From the NCBI GenBank assembly GCA_944472135.2, contig OX235263.1, positions 89,188,721 to 89,252,720 on the forward strand: DNA of 64,000 nucleotides. The letters run 5' to 3'. Shown here one piece after another: positions 20,285 through 30,451 of this stretch; positions within the stretch are counted from its first letter, which is position 1; each line of letters opens with the position of its first letter. Source of the stretch: Trichobilharzia regenti. Its lineage: Eukaryota > Platyhelminthes > Trematoda > Strigeidida > Schistosomatidae. The notes beneath the pieces were generated by a model. The model saw only the letters and a list, made by a program, of their open reading frames with translations, did no database searches and had not been told where the DNA came from. The position numbers and the translations under genes are program-made.

Positions 20285-20364
<80 letters not shown>
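20285..20364 (+). repeat. 80 nt poly(A) run in copy A
   Basis: An uninterrupted run of 80 A. In copy C an 87 nt segment of ordinary sequence (44156-44242) occupies the same place between identical flanks (AGGATGTG and TCAAGAGG). It may be a biological replacement or an assembly artefact. Confidence 0.9.
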
Positions 20365-20367
<3 letters not shown>

Positions 20368-20567
20368 AGAGGATGCCTTTATCTGGAAGGCGGAGGTCGT
20401 CATCGATGTGTGAGATTGTGCTATGAGTATGCTTGTGTTGTGTTGGCTTTTCTGTTTGTTTTCCATTTCGGCTCTGTCTGTGTGATCCAGGTTCTCGCAA
20501 TGGCATCCAAGTCAACGTGTATTGGTCGTGATGGAAAAAAGGGTTGGATCCCTTTTTTGCCGGGGAG

Positions 20568-20926
20568 TGTCAATGCAGTTGAAGATTGAACGATCAATTC
20601 ATTGTTGTTTGCTCAAACCCAACTTCCCTAATTTTCGCGGAGACATCGATACACCAGTCATCGTCTCATCGGTCGCTGTTCAGAAAGAAGTCAGACCAAA
20701 ACTGTCGGAAGTAATATTGTGATTTATTATTGTAATATTTGTTCACAGACCTTAGTTGTAACAGTGTTTATATGTTGGTGTTACAATAAAGAATCCTCGA
20801 GTGGCCAATCGGTGTTTTGGTTTTCGCGTCCGTTATTACCAAGCGTTTCTGAGAAACTTCAGGGAACAGCGTGAGTCCCAGCGTAGCAAGAGCTGGGAAT
20901 TAACGGTTTACGAGCCGTGACTGACA
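20568..20926 (+). repeat. 3' LTR of copy A
   Basis: 359 bp, nearly identical to the 3' LTRs of copies B and C and different in U3 from its own 5' LTR. AATAAA at about 20786 is in the position of an LTR polyadenylation signal. Confidence 0.9.
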
Positions 20927-20931
20927 AACAC

Positions 20932-21100
20932 CTCAATGTATATTTGGTTGGACCCCTTCCACAATCTCATGGAATTGCTTATATCTTCACCTGCATCAAC
21001 ATTTTCACACAATGGCCAGAGGCAGTACCCCTCAAGGATTTATCTGCTGAAACAGTCGCACGCGTCTTTCTCTAAAGATGGGTTGAAAACTTTGGATGAA
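20932..21100 (+). pseudogene. Gypsy integrase core fragment
   Basis: Continues the frame broken by copy A: LNVYLVGPLPQSHGIAYIFT, then INIFTQWPEAVPLKDLSAET and VENFG, the first half of the integrase catalytic core (first acidic residue region degraded). It stops where RTE-like sequence starts; roughly 150 codons expected between VENFG and the next Gypsy piece at 24306 are missing. Confidence 0.8.
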
Positions 21101-21227
21101 GAGTGGAGCTAGCAACTCCCCCCTGTAAAACAACCAAATCGCTACAGAAACTTCAACGAATAAATATATTAAAAATTCTAAAAATATAAGCAATAGCCTT
21201 ACTTTTCGCTGGAATCGGAGAAGTGAA

Positions 21228-22976
21228 ATGACGCAGGCTGGTGAAAGCCTTCGGGAAGCCAGTCAGCCGATGTGCCTTCTTTCGATGAAAGCAAAAGTAA
21301 GGATGGGTACCTGGAATGTTTGCACAATGTACGAAACTGGAAAGGCTGCCCAGATAGCCGCTGAAATGAGAAGGTACAGAATAGAAGTGTTGGGAATCTG
21401 CGAAAGCAGATGGAACGGAACTGGAAGGTGCCAACTACCTACTGGAGAGACAGTAATCTTTTCCGGCCACCCAGAGGACAACCATGAGCACACCGAGGGA
21501 GTGGCCATCATGATGTCACCAACAGCAACCAAAGCTCTCATGCAGTGGGAACCAATCTCCTCCAGGATAATGACAGCCAGGTTCAACTCAAAAGGAAGGA
21601 AAGTTACAGTCATTCAATGCTATGCGCCTACAAACGTCTCAGAACAAGAGAAGAAGGAGGCGTTCTACAGACAACTACAAGCAATAATGGACAACGTCCC
21701 AAATGGCGATATCAAAATCCTGATGGGCGACATGAATGCGAAGCTGGGAGGAGACAACACAGGAAGAGAACTCACCATGGGTCGTGAGGCCCTCGGTGAA
21801 ATGAACGACAATGGTGAACTCTTCTCAGACTTCTGCGCCTTCAATGATTTGGTGATTGGTGGTAGTGTGTTCAAACACAAGGATATACACAAGACGACAT
21901 GGATTTCACCAGATGGAAACACCAAAAACCAAATAGACTTCATCTCAATTTCAAGAAAGTGGAGACGGAGCCTACTGGACACAAGGTCAAGGAGACGAGC
22001 AGATGTGGGTTCAGACCACTATCTAGTACAAGGGACTTTCAAGGTGAAACTAAAAGCCTCGAGGATAGCTGGAGATAGGCCACAATGCAAGTTCAACACT
22101 CAATTACTGAAGGACACAACCACAAAAGACACTTTCACTGCAACTGTCAGAGCAAAGCAGGAAACACTACGCGACATCACTGAAGAATCATGCGTGGAAG
22201 AACATTGGAAGTCTCTGAAGGCGATTCTCAACGAAACGTGTTCAACGGTTCTAGGAAGAAAGAAGAGACAAGACAAGGAATGGCTCTCAACGGACACTTG
22301 GAAGCTAATAGAGGAGAGGAGAATGGTGAAAGAGAAAATGATTCAATGCAAGGACGGACAGGAGAAGGAGACGCTGAGCTCAACTTACACAGCACTGGAC
22401 AAAGAAGTGAAGAAGAGTGCTAGGAAGGACAAAAGACGATTCTACGACAACCTCGCCACTGAAGCTGAGAAGGCAGCAGGCAAAAGGGACCTGAGGATAT
22501 TATGTCAGATAACCAAATCTCTATCCGGGAAGAGATCAACACAAGCGAAACCTATAAAAGACAGCCAAGGGAACCCAATCACCAAGGAAGAAAGACAGAT
22601 TAAACAACGGGTGGATCACTTCAAAGGACTCTTGAACCGACCATCACCTGCAACCCGTCCAGAAATACCAACAACAGAACGCACACAACTGCAAGTTGAC
22701 ACCAATCCTCCAACAAGAGCTGAAGTCTTGAATGCAATCAAGCTTCTGAGAGCTGGAAAAGCAGCTGAACCAGATAGAATACCCTTTGAAGCACTGAAAG
22801 CGGACCCAGAGACGACAGCAGACATGCTGACTCCACTTTTGCAAAAGGTCTGGAAGGAGGGAAAGGTGCCTACAGATTGGAGGAAAGGTTACCTCGTGAA
22901 ACTACCAAAGAAGGGCGACTTACGCCTCACTTTGCAAGAACTGGCGAGGAATCATGCTCCTGTCGATGCCAAGTAA
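21228..22976 (+). CDS. RTE-like ORF: AP endonuclease and start of reverse transcriptase
   Basis: 582 codons open. Residues about 25-260 form an apurinic-type endonuclease: MGTWNVCTMYETGKAAQ, EVLGICESRWNG (catalytic Glu), VIQCYAPTNV, ILMGDMNAKLGG (D-x-N), QIDFISISRKW and ADVGSDHYLV (terminal SDH). A charged linker follows with many Lys/Glu. RT begins around residue 500 (AIKLLRAGKAAEPDRIPFEALK) and reaches DWRKGYLVKLPKKGDL, where an insertion near 22930 shifts the frame; the following residues are out of frame. The start at 21228 could instead be one of the later Met codons before MGTWN. Confidence 0.85.
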   Translation: MTQAGESLREASQPMCLLSMKAKVRMGTWNVCTMYETGKAAQIAAEMRRYRIEVLGICESRWNGTGRCQLPTGETVIFSGHPEDNHEHTEGVAIMMSPTATKALMQWEPISSRIMTARFNSKGRKVTVIQCYAPTNVSEQEKKEAFYRQLQAIMDNVPNGDIKILMGDMNAKLGGDNTGRELTMGREALGEMNDNGELFSDFCAFNDLVIGGSVFKHKDIHKTTWISPDGNTKNQIDFISISRKWRRSLLDTRSRRRADVGSDHYLVQGTFKVKLKASRIAGDRPQCKFNTQLLKDTTTKDTFTATVRAKQETLRDITEESCVEEHWKSLKAILNETCSTVLGRKKRQDKEWLSTDTWKLIEERRMVKEKMIQCKDGQEKETLSSTYTALDKEVKKSARKDKRRFYDNLATEAEKAAGKRDLRILCQITKSLSGKRSTQAKPIKDSQGNPITKEERQIKQRVDHFKGLLNRPSPATRPEIPTTERTQLQVDTNPPTRAEVLNAIKLLRAGKAAEPDRIPFEALKADPETTADMLTPLLQKVWKEGKVPTDWRKGYLVKLPKKGDLRLTLQELARNHAPVDAK

Positions 22977-24180
22977 AATCCTGAGTCGCATCATCCTGGG
23001 GAGAATAAAGGACGCACTGGATACAGAACTCCCACTAGAACAAGCTGGATTCAGGAAAGGCAAATCCTGTTCTGATCATATTTCAACTCTATGCATCATC
23101 ATCGAACAAAGCATGGAATGGCAATCAAACCTCTACCTCAACTTTATAGACTTTAGAGAAGGCCTTCGACAGCCAGGGTTGACCGCGAAGTAATCTGGAA
23201 ACTACTCGAGTACTACGGCGTACCTCAAATATTCATCAACCTTATTCAACAGCTGTATGACAACGGCACACGTCAACTGACCCACAACGGAAAACTCAGT
23301 GAGGCGTTTGGAGTAAAGACAGGAGTCAGACAAGAGTGCTTATTCTCACCCACGATGATATTCCTAATTGTGGTGGACTGGATTATGCGACAGACAGTGG
23401 GAAACAAGAAGATAGGAATATCCTGGACCGACGGGAAGAACGTAGAAGACCTGGATTTCGCGCGTGGATGATTTATGTTTGATGTCACACAAGATCGAAG
23501 ACATACAAGCAAAAACCGACAAACTGTTCAACAAAGACAGGACTCCAAGTGAACATAGACAATACGGAGGTTGTGAAAATAATCAACCAACAACAACAAC
23601 AGCAACATCCAGCGCCAGTCACCATCAACGGGAGGGATTTGAAAGAGGTCAGTTACTTCATCTACTTATCTAGGGCGCATTGTCTCAACTGCTGGAGGAA
23701 CAGACGAGGATGTCAAATCGAGCGTGATTCAGGAAGGCGAGAAACATATTCATCAACCTGAAACCGATCTGGAAGTCTTCGTCACTCAGAATCAACAACA
23801 GAATCCAGTCGAATTTTCAACACAAACGTCAAGTCAGTCAGCTCTTCTATATGGATTAGATACTCGGCGATTCACAAAGAATATTTCCAACAGCTTGTTG
23901 CAGACCTTTATTAACGTCCGTCTTCGCTCTATACTGAAGATCAATCAGATGGCTGGGCAGGAAAGAATCACCAACAAGAAACTATGGGAACAAACAAAGC
24001 AAGAACCAATCGCCAATCAACAAATATGCAGAAGAAAGTGGAGATGGATTGGACACGCCCTGAGAAGACCGCTGGGTGACATCGCGCGTCACGCCATTGC
24101 TCGAGTGTAACCCGAAAGTGTAGAGGCGAGTGGGTCGTCAGTGCAAGGGTGACATGGAGGAGATGGTGTGAAGAGAAGGA
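22954..24180 (+). pseudogene. RTE-like RT remainder, frameshifted
   Basis: After the frameshift: LLSMPSKILSRIILGRIKDALD, EQAGFRKGKSCSDHI, YLNFIDF (motif A with the E-K-A-F-D part disrupted to REGLRQ), then VKTGVRQ region (motif B, GCLLSP altered to a CLFSP-like stretch), then LEDLDFA with the ADD of motif C lost (RVDDL). The C-terminal half has KTDKLF, the NGRDLKEV block, and CRRKWRWIGHALRRPLGDI near 24030-24090. Several stops; inactive. Confidence 0.8.
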
Positions 24181-24305
24181 GTTGAAATAGTATGGACTAA
24201 CATGGATGCAGTTGAAAAGTACAGCAGTAAGAAGACAGAAGCAAGTGGAGACGTGCAGTTGAAGCCCTATTTTCCACTAGGAAACCAAGGGAGCAATAAT
24301 AATGA

Positions 24306-24409
24306 TGCAGTAGATCACGCCTCATACGTCGGCAAACTTGCAAACGCAATGCGTATAATTAAAACTGCTCCCGTTCGACCACAGCCCGCAGACGTCTTCC
24401 TTCAACCAT
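24306..24409 (+). pseudogene. Gypsy Pol C-terminal piece between RTE and solo LTR
   Basis: An open frame reading DHASYVGKLANAMRIIKTAP and RPQPADVFLQP, like the C-terminal part of Gypsy integrases upstream of the chromatin-side PYDGPF motif. It is continued after the solo LTR at 24770, which identifies the LTR as a later insertion. Confidence 0.65.
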
Positions 24410-24769
24410 TGTCAATGTAGTTGAAGATTGAACGATCAATTCATGGTTGTGTGCTCAAACCCAACTTCCCTATATTTTCGCGGAGACATCGATACACCAG
24501 TCATCGTCTCATCGGTCGCTGTTCAGAAAGAAGTCAGACCAAAACTGTCGGAAGTAATATTGTGATTTATTATTGTAATATTTGTTCACAGACCTTAGTT
24601 GTAACAGTGTTTATATGTTGGTGTTACAATAAAGAATCCTCGAGTGGCCAATCGGTGTTTTGGTTTTCGCGTCCGTTATTACCAAGCGTTTCTGAGAAAC
24701 TTCAGGGAACAGCGTGAGTCCCAGCGTAGCAAGAGCTGGGCATTGGCGGTTTACGAGACGTGGCTGAGA
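24410..24769 (+). repeat. Solo LTR of the BEL/Pao-type family
   Basis: 360 bp, starts TGTCAATG and ends GTGGCTGAGA (terminal CA changed). It lies between two parts of one Gypsy frame. No clean 5 bp duplication: ACCAT on the left, CCCGT or ACCCG on the right, depending on the exact end. Probably left by recombination between the LTRs of a full insertion. Confidence 0.8.
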
Positions 24770-25110
24770 CCCGTTTTTGAAAACTTCTTCACATGTATTT
24801 GCTCGTCGTGAATTTGTACGTCGCCTTCTGGAACCACCATACGATGGATCATTTAAAGTAATTACACCTATGAAGAATTTTTCGTCCTCCACAAAATGGG
24901 CCGTGAAGACCGTCTGAAACTGGTCTACTTAAGAGGCAATCTCATGAGCCCAATAATATACAAGCAACTGAATATCCGTCAGTCCCCGAAGAAATCCCCA
25001 GAACAGCGAAACCCACCGAACCTTCTGTCGAACCATAGAAGAAAACGCGTTCTGGACGTAACATAGAATTTCCAGAATACCTTCACACCTACATCACATA
25101 ACTAAGTGGT
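24770..25110 (+). pseudogene. Gypsy Pol C-terminus
   Basis: In broken frames: HVFARREFVRRLLEPPYDGS then FKVITPMKNF, and further on SPEEIPRTAKPTEPS and TRSGRNIEFPEYLHTYIT. The PPYDGPFKV and GR-x-I-x-FPEYL elements are the usual end of Gypsy Pol in schistosomes. The T-rich sequence after it (to about 25335) may be the 3' end of the element; I could not find its LTR. Confidence 0.7.
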
Positions 25111-25744
25111 ACGATTCACCCAACTCATTCGTTTGTGGTATTTTTATTCGCTCGTATTTATTTCTTTTCTGACACATCGATTTTTTATATTGGACCACGC
25201 AACACAAGTAAAAAACTTTTTTATAGCCGTACATGTTACATCCACTAAAAAATTAGACATATATTTTTTTCAATGTTTTATTTTTCGCATTAACTCAACT
25301 GTTTGGTAGATTCATATAATTTTTCAAACGTTATTTTTGATACATTTTTCCTCAACAAGGTTCTTGCCGTTCCTGTTTTCTTTTCCAGGCGCTGAGGGCA
25401 AGAAGCAAGTGGAACACGAGATCCAACGGCCAAACACAAACAAGATGATGCACAATGTAGGTAGACCACCAGTAAACACTACATCAAGCCGATCGGAAGA
25501 GTTTTTACCGATGGGAAAACCACAGGGGTTTTTACTTCCGGCTGGTTTTGTCTTAGGGTCCTCTCAGCCCCACTAGGGGAGAATGAGCTGTAGCGAAGAG
25601 CAATTCCCCAGAATTATTGCCCACAGCATTCAGCGCGGAAGCGAATGGACAATTTTTACAATATTCAGGTTGAGTACACACACACACAAATAAAATACAG
25701 TAATACCTAAAATCAATAGAAAAATTGGTACAAAATAATGATTC
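25111..25744. other. No clear gene; Gypsy 3' end and possible R2-like 3' UTR
   Basis: T-rich to 25380, then about 200 bp without family match, then up to 25744 the likely 3' UTR of the minus-strand R2-like element. A short (CA)n lies at 25678-25689. Confidence 0.4.
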
Positions 25745-27200
25745 CTAAATTGCATAAGTAACCTTCGTACAGATGTAGGCGTCGCTGCAGATTTTTACGT
25801 CAAGAATTTGTGCCACACCGTCTGACAGGATAATCAGATCTGGTTGACAGAAATACGTGGGCGTTGGAACACGCGGCCCGATGTAAAATCTGGTATTGAA
25901 TTTGTGTAGTTTGTTGGCGATCAGCTTGAGGACGTCGTTGTGTCTCCTGCATCTGACCTCATTAGTAAGAACGCAATGCTCAAGAATATGCTGAAGATTT
26001 TCTGGTTGACTACACCCGCCTCTGCAGTCGATGTCAACTCTAGGACGTCCCCGCGCATATCTCATTTTTGTGCCCAAGAGTCCTCCACGCAGTTGGACGG
26101 CCCGTACATAGAGTTTGGGCAAGACCATTTCAGAGTTGACAAGCCATTTGTGAGATTCAGGGCATGTTGTTGATTCCGTTGAACCATAGCCATCCCATCC
26201 GTTGATAAGCGTAGCTTTCATGCGCTTCTTCTTCTGATTTTACTATTTGTCTATGGGCTTGTATCGGAAGATTGCAGATCCTAAGAAAAGGCGTGAAGGT
26301 GGCGGAGGACGCTATGCTACGCATGAGTGAATTCCCACTGTTGAGCAGTGCCTCGATTGTTTTGCGCCTATGACTCGGAATCGTTGTTGAGAGATTCATG
26401 ATTGCCAGGCCTCCCTTTTTGACATCAGCGTGAAAAAATGCAGTCAGAGCGTCGTTCGGGAGGTGAAACCATCGGCGGACAGCTGCACTAATGAGTTCGT
26501 CCATCGTTTTCAGGATATTCTTGTGAGCGATGCTGAGAGTCAGTGAGCAGAGTAGACGAGAAATCAGATTGTTCATAAGGATTCTAATTCGTTGATGAGG
26601 TTTGAGGGGGGCTCATTTCACACTGTCTAAGTATCCACTGAGGATGCCCACATAATCGAAGCAGCGTCTGCCTTTATAATTGAGGGGAACACCCAGATAG
26701 GTACACTCCTCTGTTGGCGAGATGGCTGGAATTGACTGTCAGTTGATATTGAAGATAGTTAGAGAAAGAGTCATGGCTTTACGCTGTCTGTTAGCGACTA
26801 TGTTGATTTTGCGGCTTTTGTTGACGTTGATCGATAATCCCGAAAGTTCCAGCGAGGCGACGATACAGCTGAGTTTGTTTTGAAGAGCCGCGGCGTTTAG
26901 AGCTAGGATGATGAGATCATCAGCATATCCTATGTAGTACAAAGGATGACCATCAACGTAGATGGGGTCATGGGCTACAAGAACATTGAGTATCTCTTCC
27001 ATAGTCATGATGAAGAGAAGCGGTGAGAGAGGGTCACCCAGTGTGACTCCCCGTGTTGGATCAACCATCTTACACTCCGGTTTTGTCCTGAAGTGTAACT
27101 TGTAATCTGGATGGTCAATTCTGATGTTTTGCTTTGCCTTTGTTCTACGCAGAACGAACAATGGACAAGTTCTGGGCATTAGATCTTGCGTCAATATACT
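25745..27200 (-). pseudogene. R2-like non-LTR element: RT, CCHC and PD-(D/E)XK endonuclease
   Basis: Three minus-strand frames in order. 27194-26739: RT with VTLGDPLSPLLFIMTMEEIL (motif B) and YYIGYADDLIILA (motif C intact). 26576-26157: thumb, with DELISAAVRRWFHLPNDA and FFHADVKKGGLAI. 26221-25745: CRGGCSQPENLQHILEHC (CCHC zinc motif) followed by RRHNDVLKLIANKL and PDLIILSDGVAQILDVKI, the restriction-like endonuclease with its P-D and D-V-K residues. This C-terminal CCHC plus endonuclease order defines the R2/NeSL-type group. Two frame changes and the missing N-terminus (truncated near 27200) show it is inactive, though the endonuclease frame is open to its stop. Confidence 0.85.
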
Positions 27201-27310
27201 TCGTACTATCCATGAAGGTCAGTACCTTTAGACTCTAAATCTCCAAAAGATAGGTCAATATTTATTGATTTGGGATAGAAGGTTGGAAGCTTATGTTAAT
27301 GCTTTCCTAG

Positions 27311-28135
27311 TTAATATCTGTGTTTTTCCGAACCCTTATTGTGTGAGTCAGTTGAGGTTGCAGACACCAGTTCTTCTGGAAGTCGGTTCGACGAGTTTAT
27401 AACTCGGTGTAAAAACAAGTACTCAACAGTAATGTGATTTCTTCTTGGCTTTCGAACTCTCCTGCTGTGTCCTCTATGGGGCTCCGACTTGGCAGGAGGG
27501 AAAAGGGAGAATAGGTCAGGCCCGTAGTCATTATTTGAAGGTTTGAGCGTTGTAATTAAATCTCCTCTCTGTCTATGGTATGATAGGCAGAGGAGATTTA
27601 TATAGTCTAGTCCTTCGTATGATAAATGAGTCATGCCGAGGGCCATACGTGTCGCTTTCCTTTGAAAACGCCCCAGAATATAAGAGACCCCTTCAGGGCA
27701 AAGACTGGCTGCCTGGACGCAGTTTACCAGTCTTGACTTCACCAGAGATGTATGTTAGGAGGTGAACATATTTCCGGTGATTCCAGTAAGATCTCTTGAT
27801 AGGTGCCCATAAGGATCTGAAACTGCGTGCAGCCACCACGCGATAGTCCGCTGTAGTTTTTAGTTCATGGCTCACTATGACACCTAAATCCAAATGAATT
27901 TGAAATGATGGAAATGTTATTTCCTGCAGTTCGTAGGAGCTGATGCTTGCCAGTCCGATGAAACTGATTGCGCATTTTGCTTCACTGATCGGTGGCATTC
28001 ATCCTCCGAACCACTCCGATAATTCATTGAGGTCTTCTTGCAACTTCAGCGTATCATTGTCGCTTTTCAGCTCTCTTCACACAACTAAGTCAGCTGAATT
28101 TTTAAACATAAGGAATTAAATGTGCAGAGACAACT
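27311..28135 (-). pseudogene. CR1-like RT C-terminal part (element 27.3-31.1 kb)
   Basis: Starts near 28120 with NSADLVV-RELKSDNDTLKL, where the F-A-D-D catalytic box has decayed to N-S-A-D, then EDLNELSEWF, DLGVIVSHELKTTADYRVVA and ARSFRSLWAPIKRSYWN. In another frame come YILGRFQRKATRMALGMTHL, YHRQRGDLITTLK and FLHRVINSSNRLPEE. Typical of the CR1 (SR1-like) C-terminal region. Continuous with the pieces upstream of the LTR at 28203-28657. Confidence 0.8.
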
Positions 28136-28202
28136 CATTGTTGCACTGTTACAGGAAAGACGGCTTCATGTCGACGCAATCTGCCGACTTCCGGAGGTGT
28201 GA

Positions 28203-28657
28203 TGTCAGTGAAGTTGCAGATTGAACGATCAATTCATGGTTGTTTGCTCAAACCCAACTTCCCTATATTTTCGCGGAAACATCCACACAACAGTCATCGT
28301 CTCATCGGTCGCTGTTCAGAAAGAAGTCAGACCAAAATTGTCGGAAGTAATATTGTGATTTATTATTGTAATATTTGTTCACAGACCTTAATGATAACAT
28401 TTTTTATAGAAGAAGTAAAAGAGATTATTCACACAGCAGTCTACGATACCGTCACTCTGGTCACAGCACAACCAAAGTAAAGGTCGTCATGGCTGAAGAG
28501 AGGTACGCAACTTACTCTGCATGCAAAGCGGAAGGCCAATCGGTGTTTTGGTTTTCACGTCCGTTATCACTAAGCGTTTCTGAGAAACTTCAAGGAACAG
28601 CGTGAGTCCCAGCGTAGCAAGAGCTGGGCATTGGCGTTTTACGAAAAGTGGCTGACA
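28203..28657 (+). repeat. BEL/Pao-type LTR with a foreign 127 bp insert
   Basis: LTR ends are normal (TGTCA at 28203, CTGACA ending at 28657). The central part that in other copies contains the TATATGTTGG-AATAAAG region is replaced by about 28408-28534, an inverted near-copy of 29057-29185 within the CR1-like element into which this LTR inserted. The polyadenylation-signal region is therefore lost. No clean target duplication (TGTGA left, TGAGC right). Confidence 0.8.
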
Positions 28658-28679
28658 TGAGCCCTTTTAGCTTCCCTGG

Positions 28680-29430
28680 TAGTATTCCCGGATTTAAGTG
28701 AAGAGCAGCTACTAGATTTTCCCGCAATTGAGTAGTGGTGCCGCCATTTTTTCTTCATCAGTCATACCAACATCGCCGCTCAACTGTTTTGTAAAGGCTG
28801 AACTGAATGTTTCATCCATCTCCAGACTAGTGAGATAGTGACAGTTTTGACACACTAAGGCCCACACCCCCTGGTTAGTTGGTTTTCTCACTGACGAAAA
28901 TCGGTACGGGCTTTTGAGGTTCACCAGGAGTTTCTTGGCAAGGTTATTTTGAAACGACCTTCTGTCACTCCTGAGTCTCACGTTACACCGGTTCCTGAGT
29001 TCCATGAGCGCATCGTGGTCGGTCTGACTCTTGGATATTAGGCACGTAGACCAAGCCTTCCGCTTTGCATGCAGAGTAAGTTGCGTACCTCTCTTCAGCC
29101 ATGACGACCTTTACTTTGGTTGTGCTGTGACCAGAGGGACGGTATCGTAGACTGCTGTGTGAATAATCTCTTTTACTACTTCTTGGTGTTCATCCGCAGA
29201 TAAATCAGCCCATACCATGTACCATTTTACGTCGGCCAAAACCCTCCGCACTTCAGCATATTCCGTTCTGCTACGGCATGTTCGCGTAGCGTCTCACCGT
29301 GATATCTCATGGAGAACAAGATTGAATTATTTGACTGCGTGGTAACTGCTTTTAGTGAGGTCAAGATCTGGATATCTTCGACAAGCAGTTGGTCACCAGT
29401 TGAAATATAATCTAGTTTCAATGGCTTTTC
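28680..29430 (-). pseudogene. CR1-like ORF2 middle part (endonuclease-RT linker)
   Basis: Minus-strand frames in order: KLDYISTGDQLLVEDIQIL, FSMRYHGETLREHAVAERNM, then VKWYMVWADLSADEHQEVVK, EERYATYSACKAEGL, and at 29005-28712 MELRNRCNVRLRSDRRSFQN, KPTNQGVWALVCQN and FSSAFTKQLSGDVGMTDEE. This resembles the stretch between endonuclease and RT palm in CR1-clade elements. The palm itself (motifs A and B) is missing at the site of the LTR insertion. Confidence 0.6.
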
Positions 29431-29960
29431 ACCAGAGCTTCACCTAGCGTCGCCTCCAACATTCCCAGGCAATCCTGTATTTCTAGTGATTTGCGGTGGA
29501 TTTCGATCTTATTTTCCGTGAGCATAAACCGAGCCAAGGTCCACAGTTGTGTCGTTGAGGTTCGCAGATATTAGAATCTGTTCATAGGCCGAGTCCCGTA
29601 TCCGTGTGGTGGTACTAAATCGTGGCTGGTTGTGCTCTACATACAGGTAAGCGATGTGCAGATGCCTCCTAGTTAATGCTTGGTGCGACCTAGGGTGAAA
29701 TGAGTCTGGGAGTCCATTAAGGGCTCAATCTGTTGCACGCGTGCATTTAGGTTGTATCCGAAGTATATGGCAACTACTCCATTTTCCATTTTTTCTCCCT
29801 GTTTTTCCTGACTAGAACCACATCACCGATACTGATTTCATTGTCAAATATAGTGGGGATTGGCCAGGTTCCAGTAAAGATGATTACTTTAAGGTGTAAA
29901 TGTAACTGGTGGTTTCTGAGTTCATCTATTTCTCCTCTCAGTCCTCATACACATTGTACA
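29431..29960 (-). pseudogene. CR1-like endonuclease remnant
   Basis: Degraded frames with short recognisable blocks: DNEISIGDVVLVRKNR, GVVAVYFGYNLNARV, DSQTHFTLG and ILISANLNDTTVDLG. The catalytic residues are not all visible. Assignment rests on position and on these blocks. Confidence 0.5.
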
Positions 29961-30451
29961 GGTGTCTGACAGTGAGTCTTACAGCCTCAGCATGTTGTGG
30001 GGTGGTTGACGCTATTTGGGCTTTCATTAGAGGATTTAATATTGGGACTAGTAGGTTGATTCAGATGTAATGGTCTGTCGCAATTCTTACCTTGGATTCA
30101 GGTAGGACGCTTGAGGGACACAGACATTTATTCTCAGTGCTGTATTACTGTAGTGTCACTTGGACTTAGAACGTATTAAGTACCTAGTTTGCTGCCTCCT
30201 TATGGTCCGAGTTAGGCTTTTGCAGACTCGGATGTGTTCCTTTGGTCTCGTACCACCGTTGAAGCACTGGAGTACCGGAAAATCGAGATTACTCCATAAG
30301 CACCAAGGGCCATCTGAGACGACAGCCATCTCCGTTACTGTACGTCATGAATTTTTTTTACAAGCAGTATCAGTTTCCATCTCCGGAACACTACGTGTTT
30401 AGATACAGAAGGCATCAGTTCTGGTGGATCCCTTGCCATATGCCAATTAGC

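Larger units (their letters stand above)
16967..20926 (+). mobile_element. BEL/Pao-type LTR element, copy A
   Basis: A 3960 bp element bounded by TGTCA...TGACA and flanked by a perfect 5 bp target duplication AACAC (16962-16966 and 20927-20931), inserted in the Gypsy integrase remnant. It contains a 5' LTR, one long Gag-like ORF, a block of ~193 bp tandem repeats, an 80 nt A run and a 3' LTR preceded by a short purine tract (GGGGAG). No protease, RT, RNase H or integrase catalytic motifs are present, so it must depend on a relative for movement. No TGG-type primer-binding site follows the 5' LTR (it reads GTTTCTGACACTG). Confidence 0.9.
21101..24305 (+). mobile_element. RTE-like non-LTR retrotransposon, nearly full length, inactive
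   Basis: 5' UTR-like block, ORF with endonuclease and RT (21228-22976, then broken frames to about 24180), and an AATAAT 3' tail. It is the longest copy of the family whose fragments occur at 735-2036, 2540-2805, 8119-9240, 10405-10990, 56910-57195 and 63430-63780. Resembles schistosome RTE-clade elements (SR2 type), but I cannot assign the subfamily. Confidence 0.85.

Noticed and set aside
20018..20515. Minus-strand frame with a long phenylalanine tract
   Set aside because: It is only the translation of the 80 nt A run in the noncoding part of copy A.
25940..26173. Plus-strand frame in the R2-like region
   Set aside because: Antisense of the CCHC and endonuclease coding sequence.
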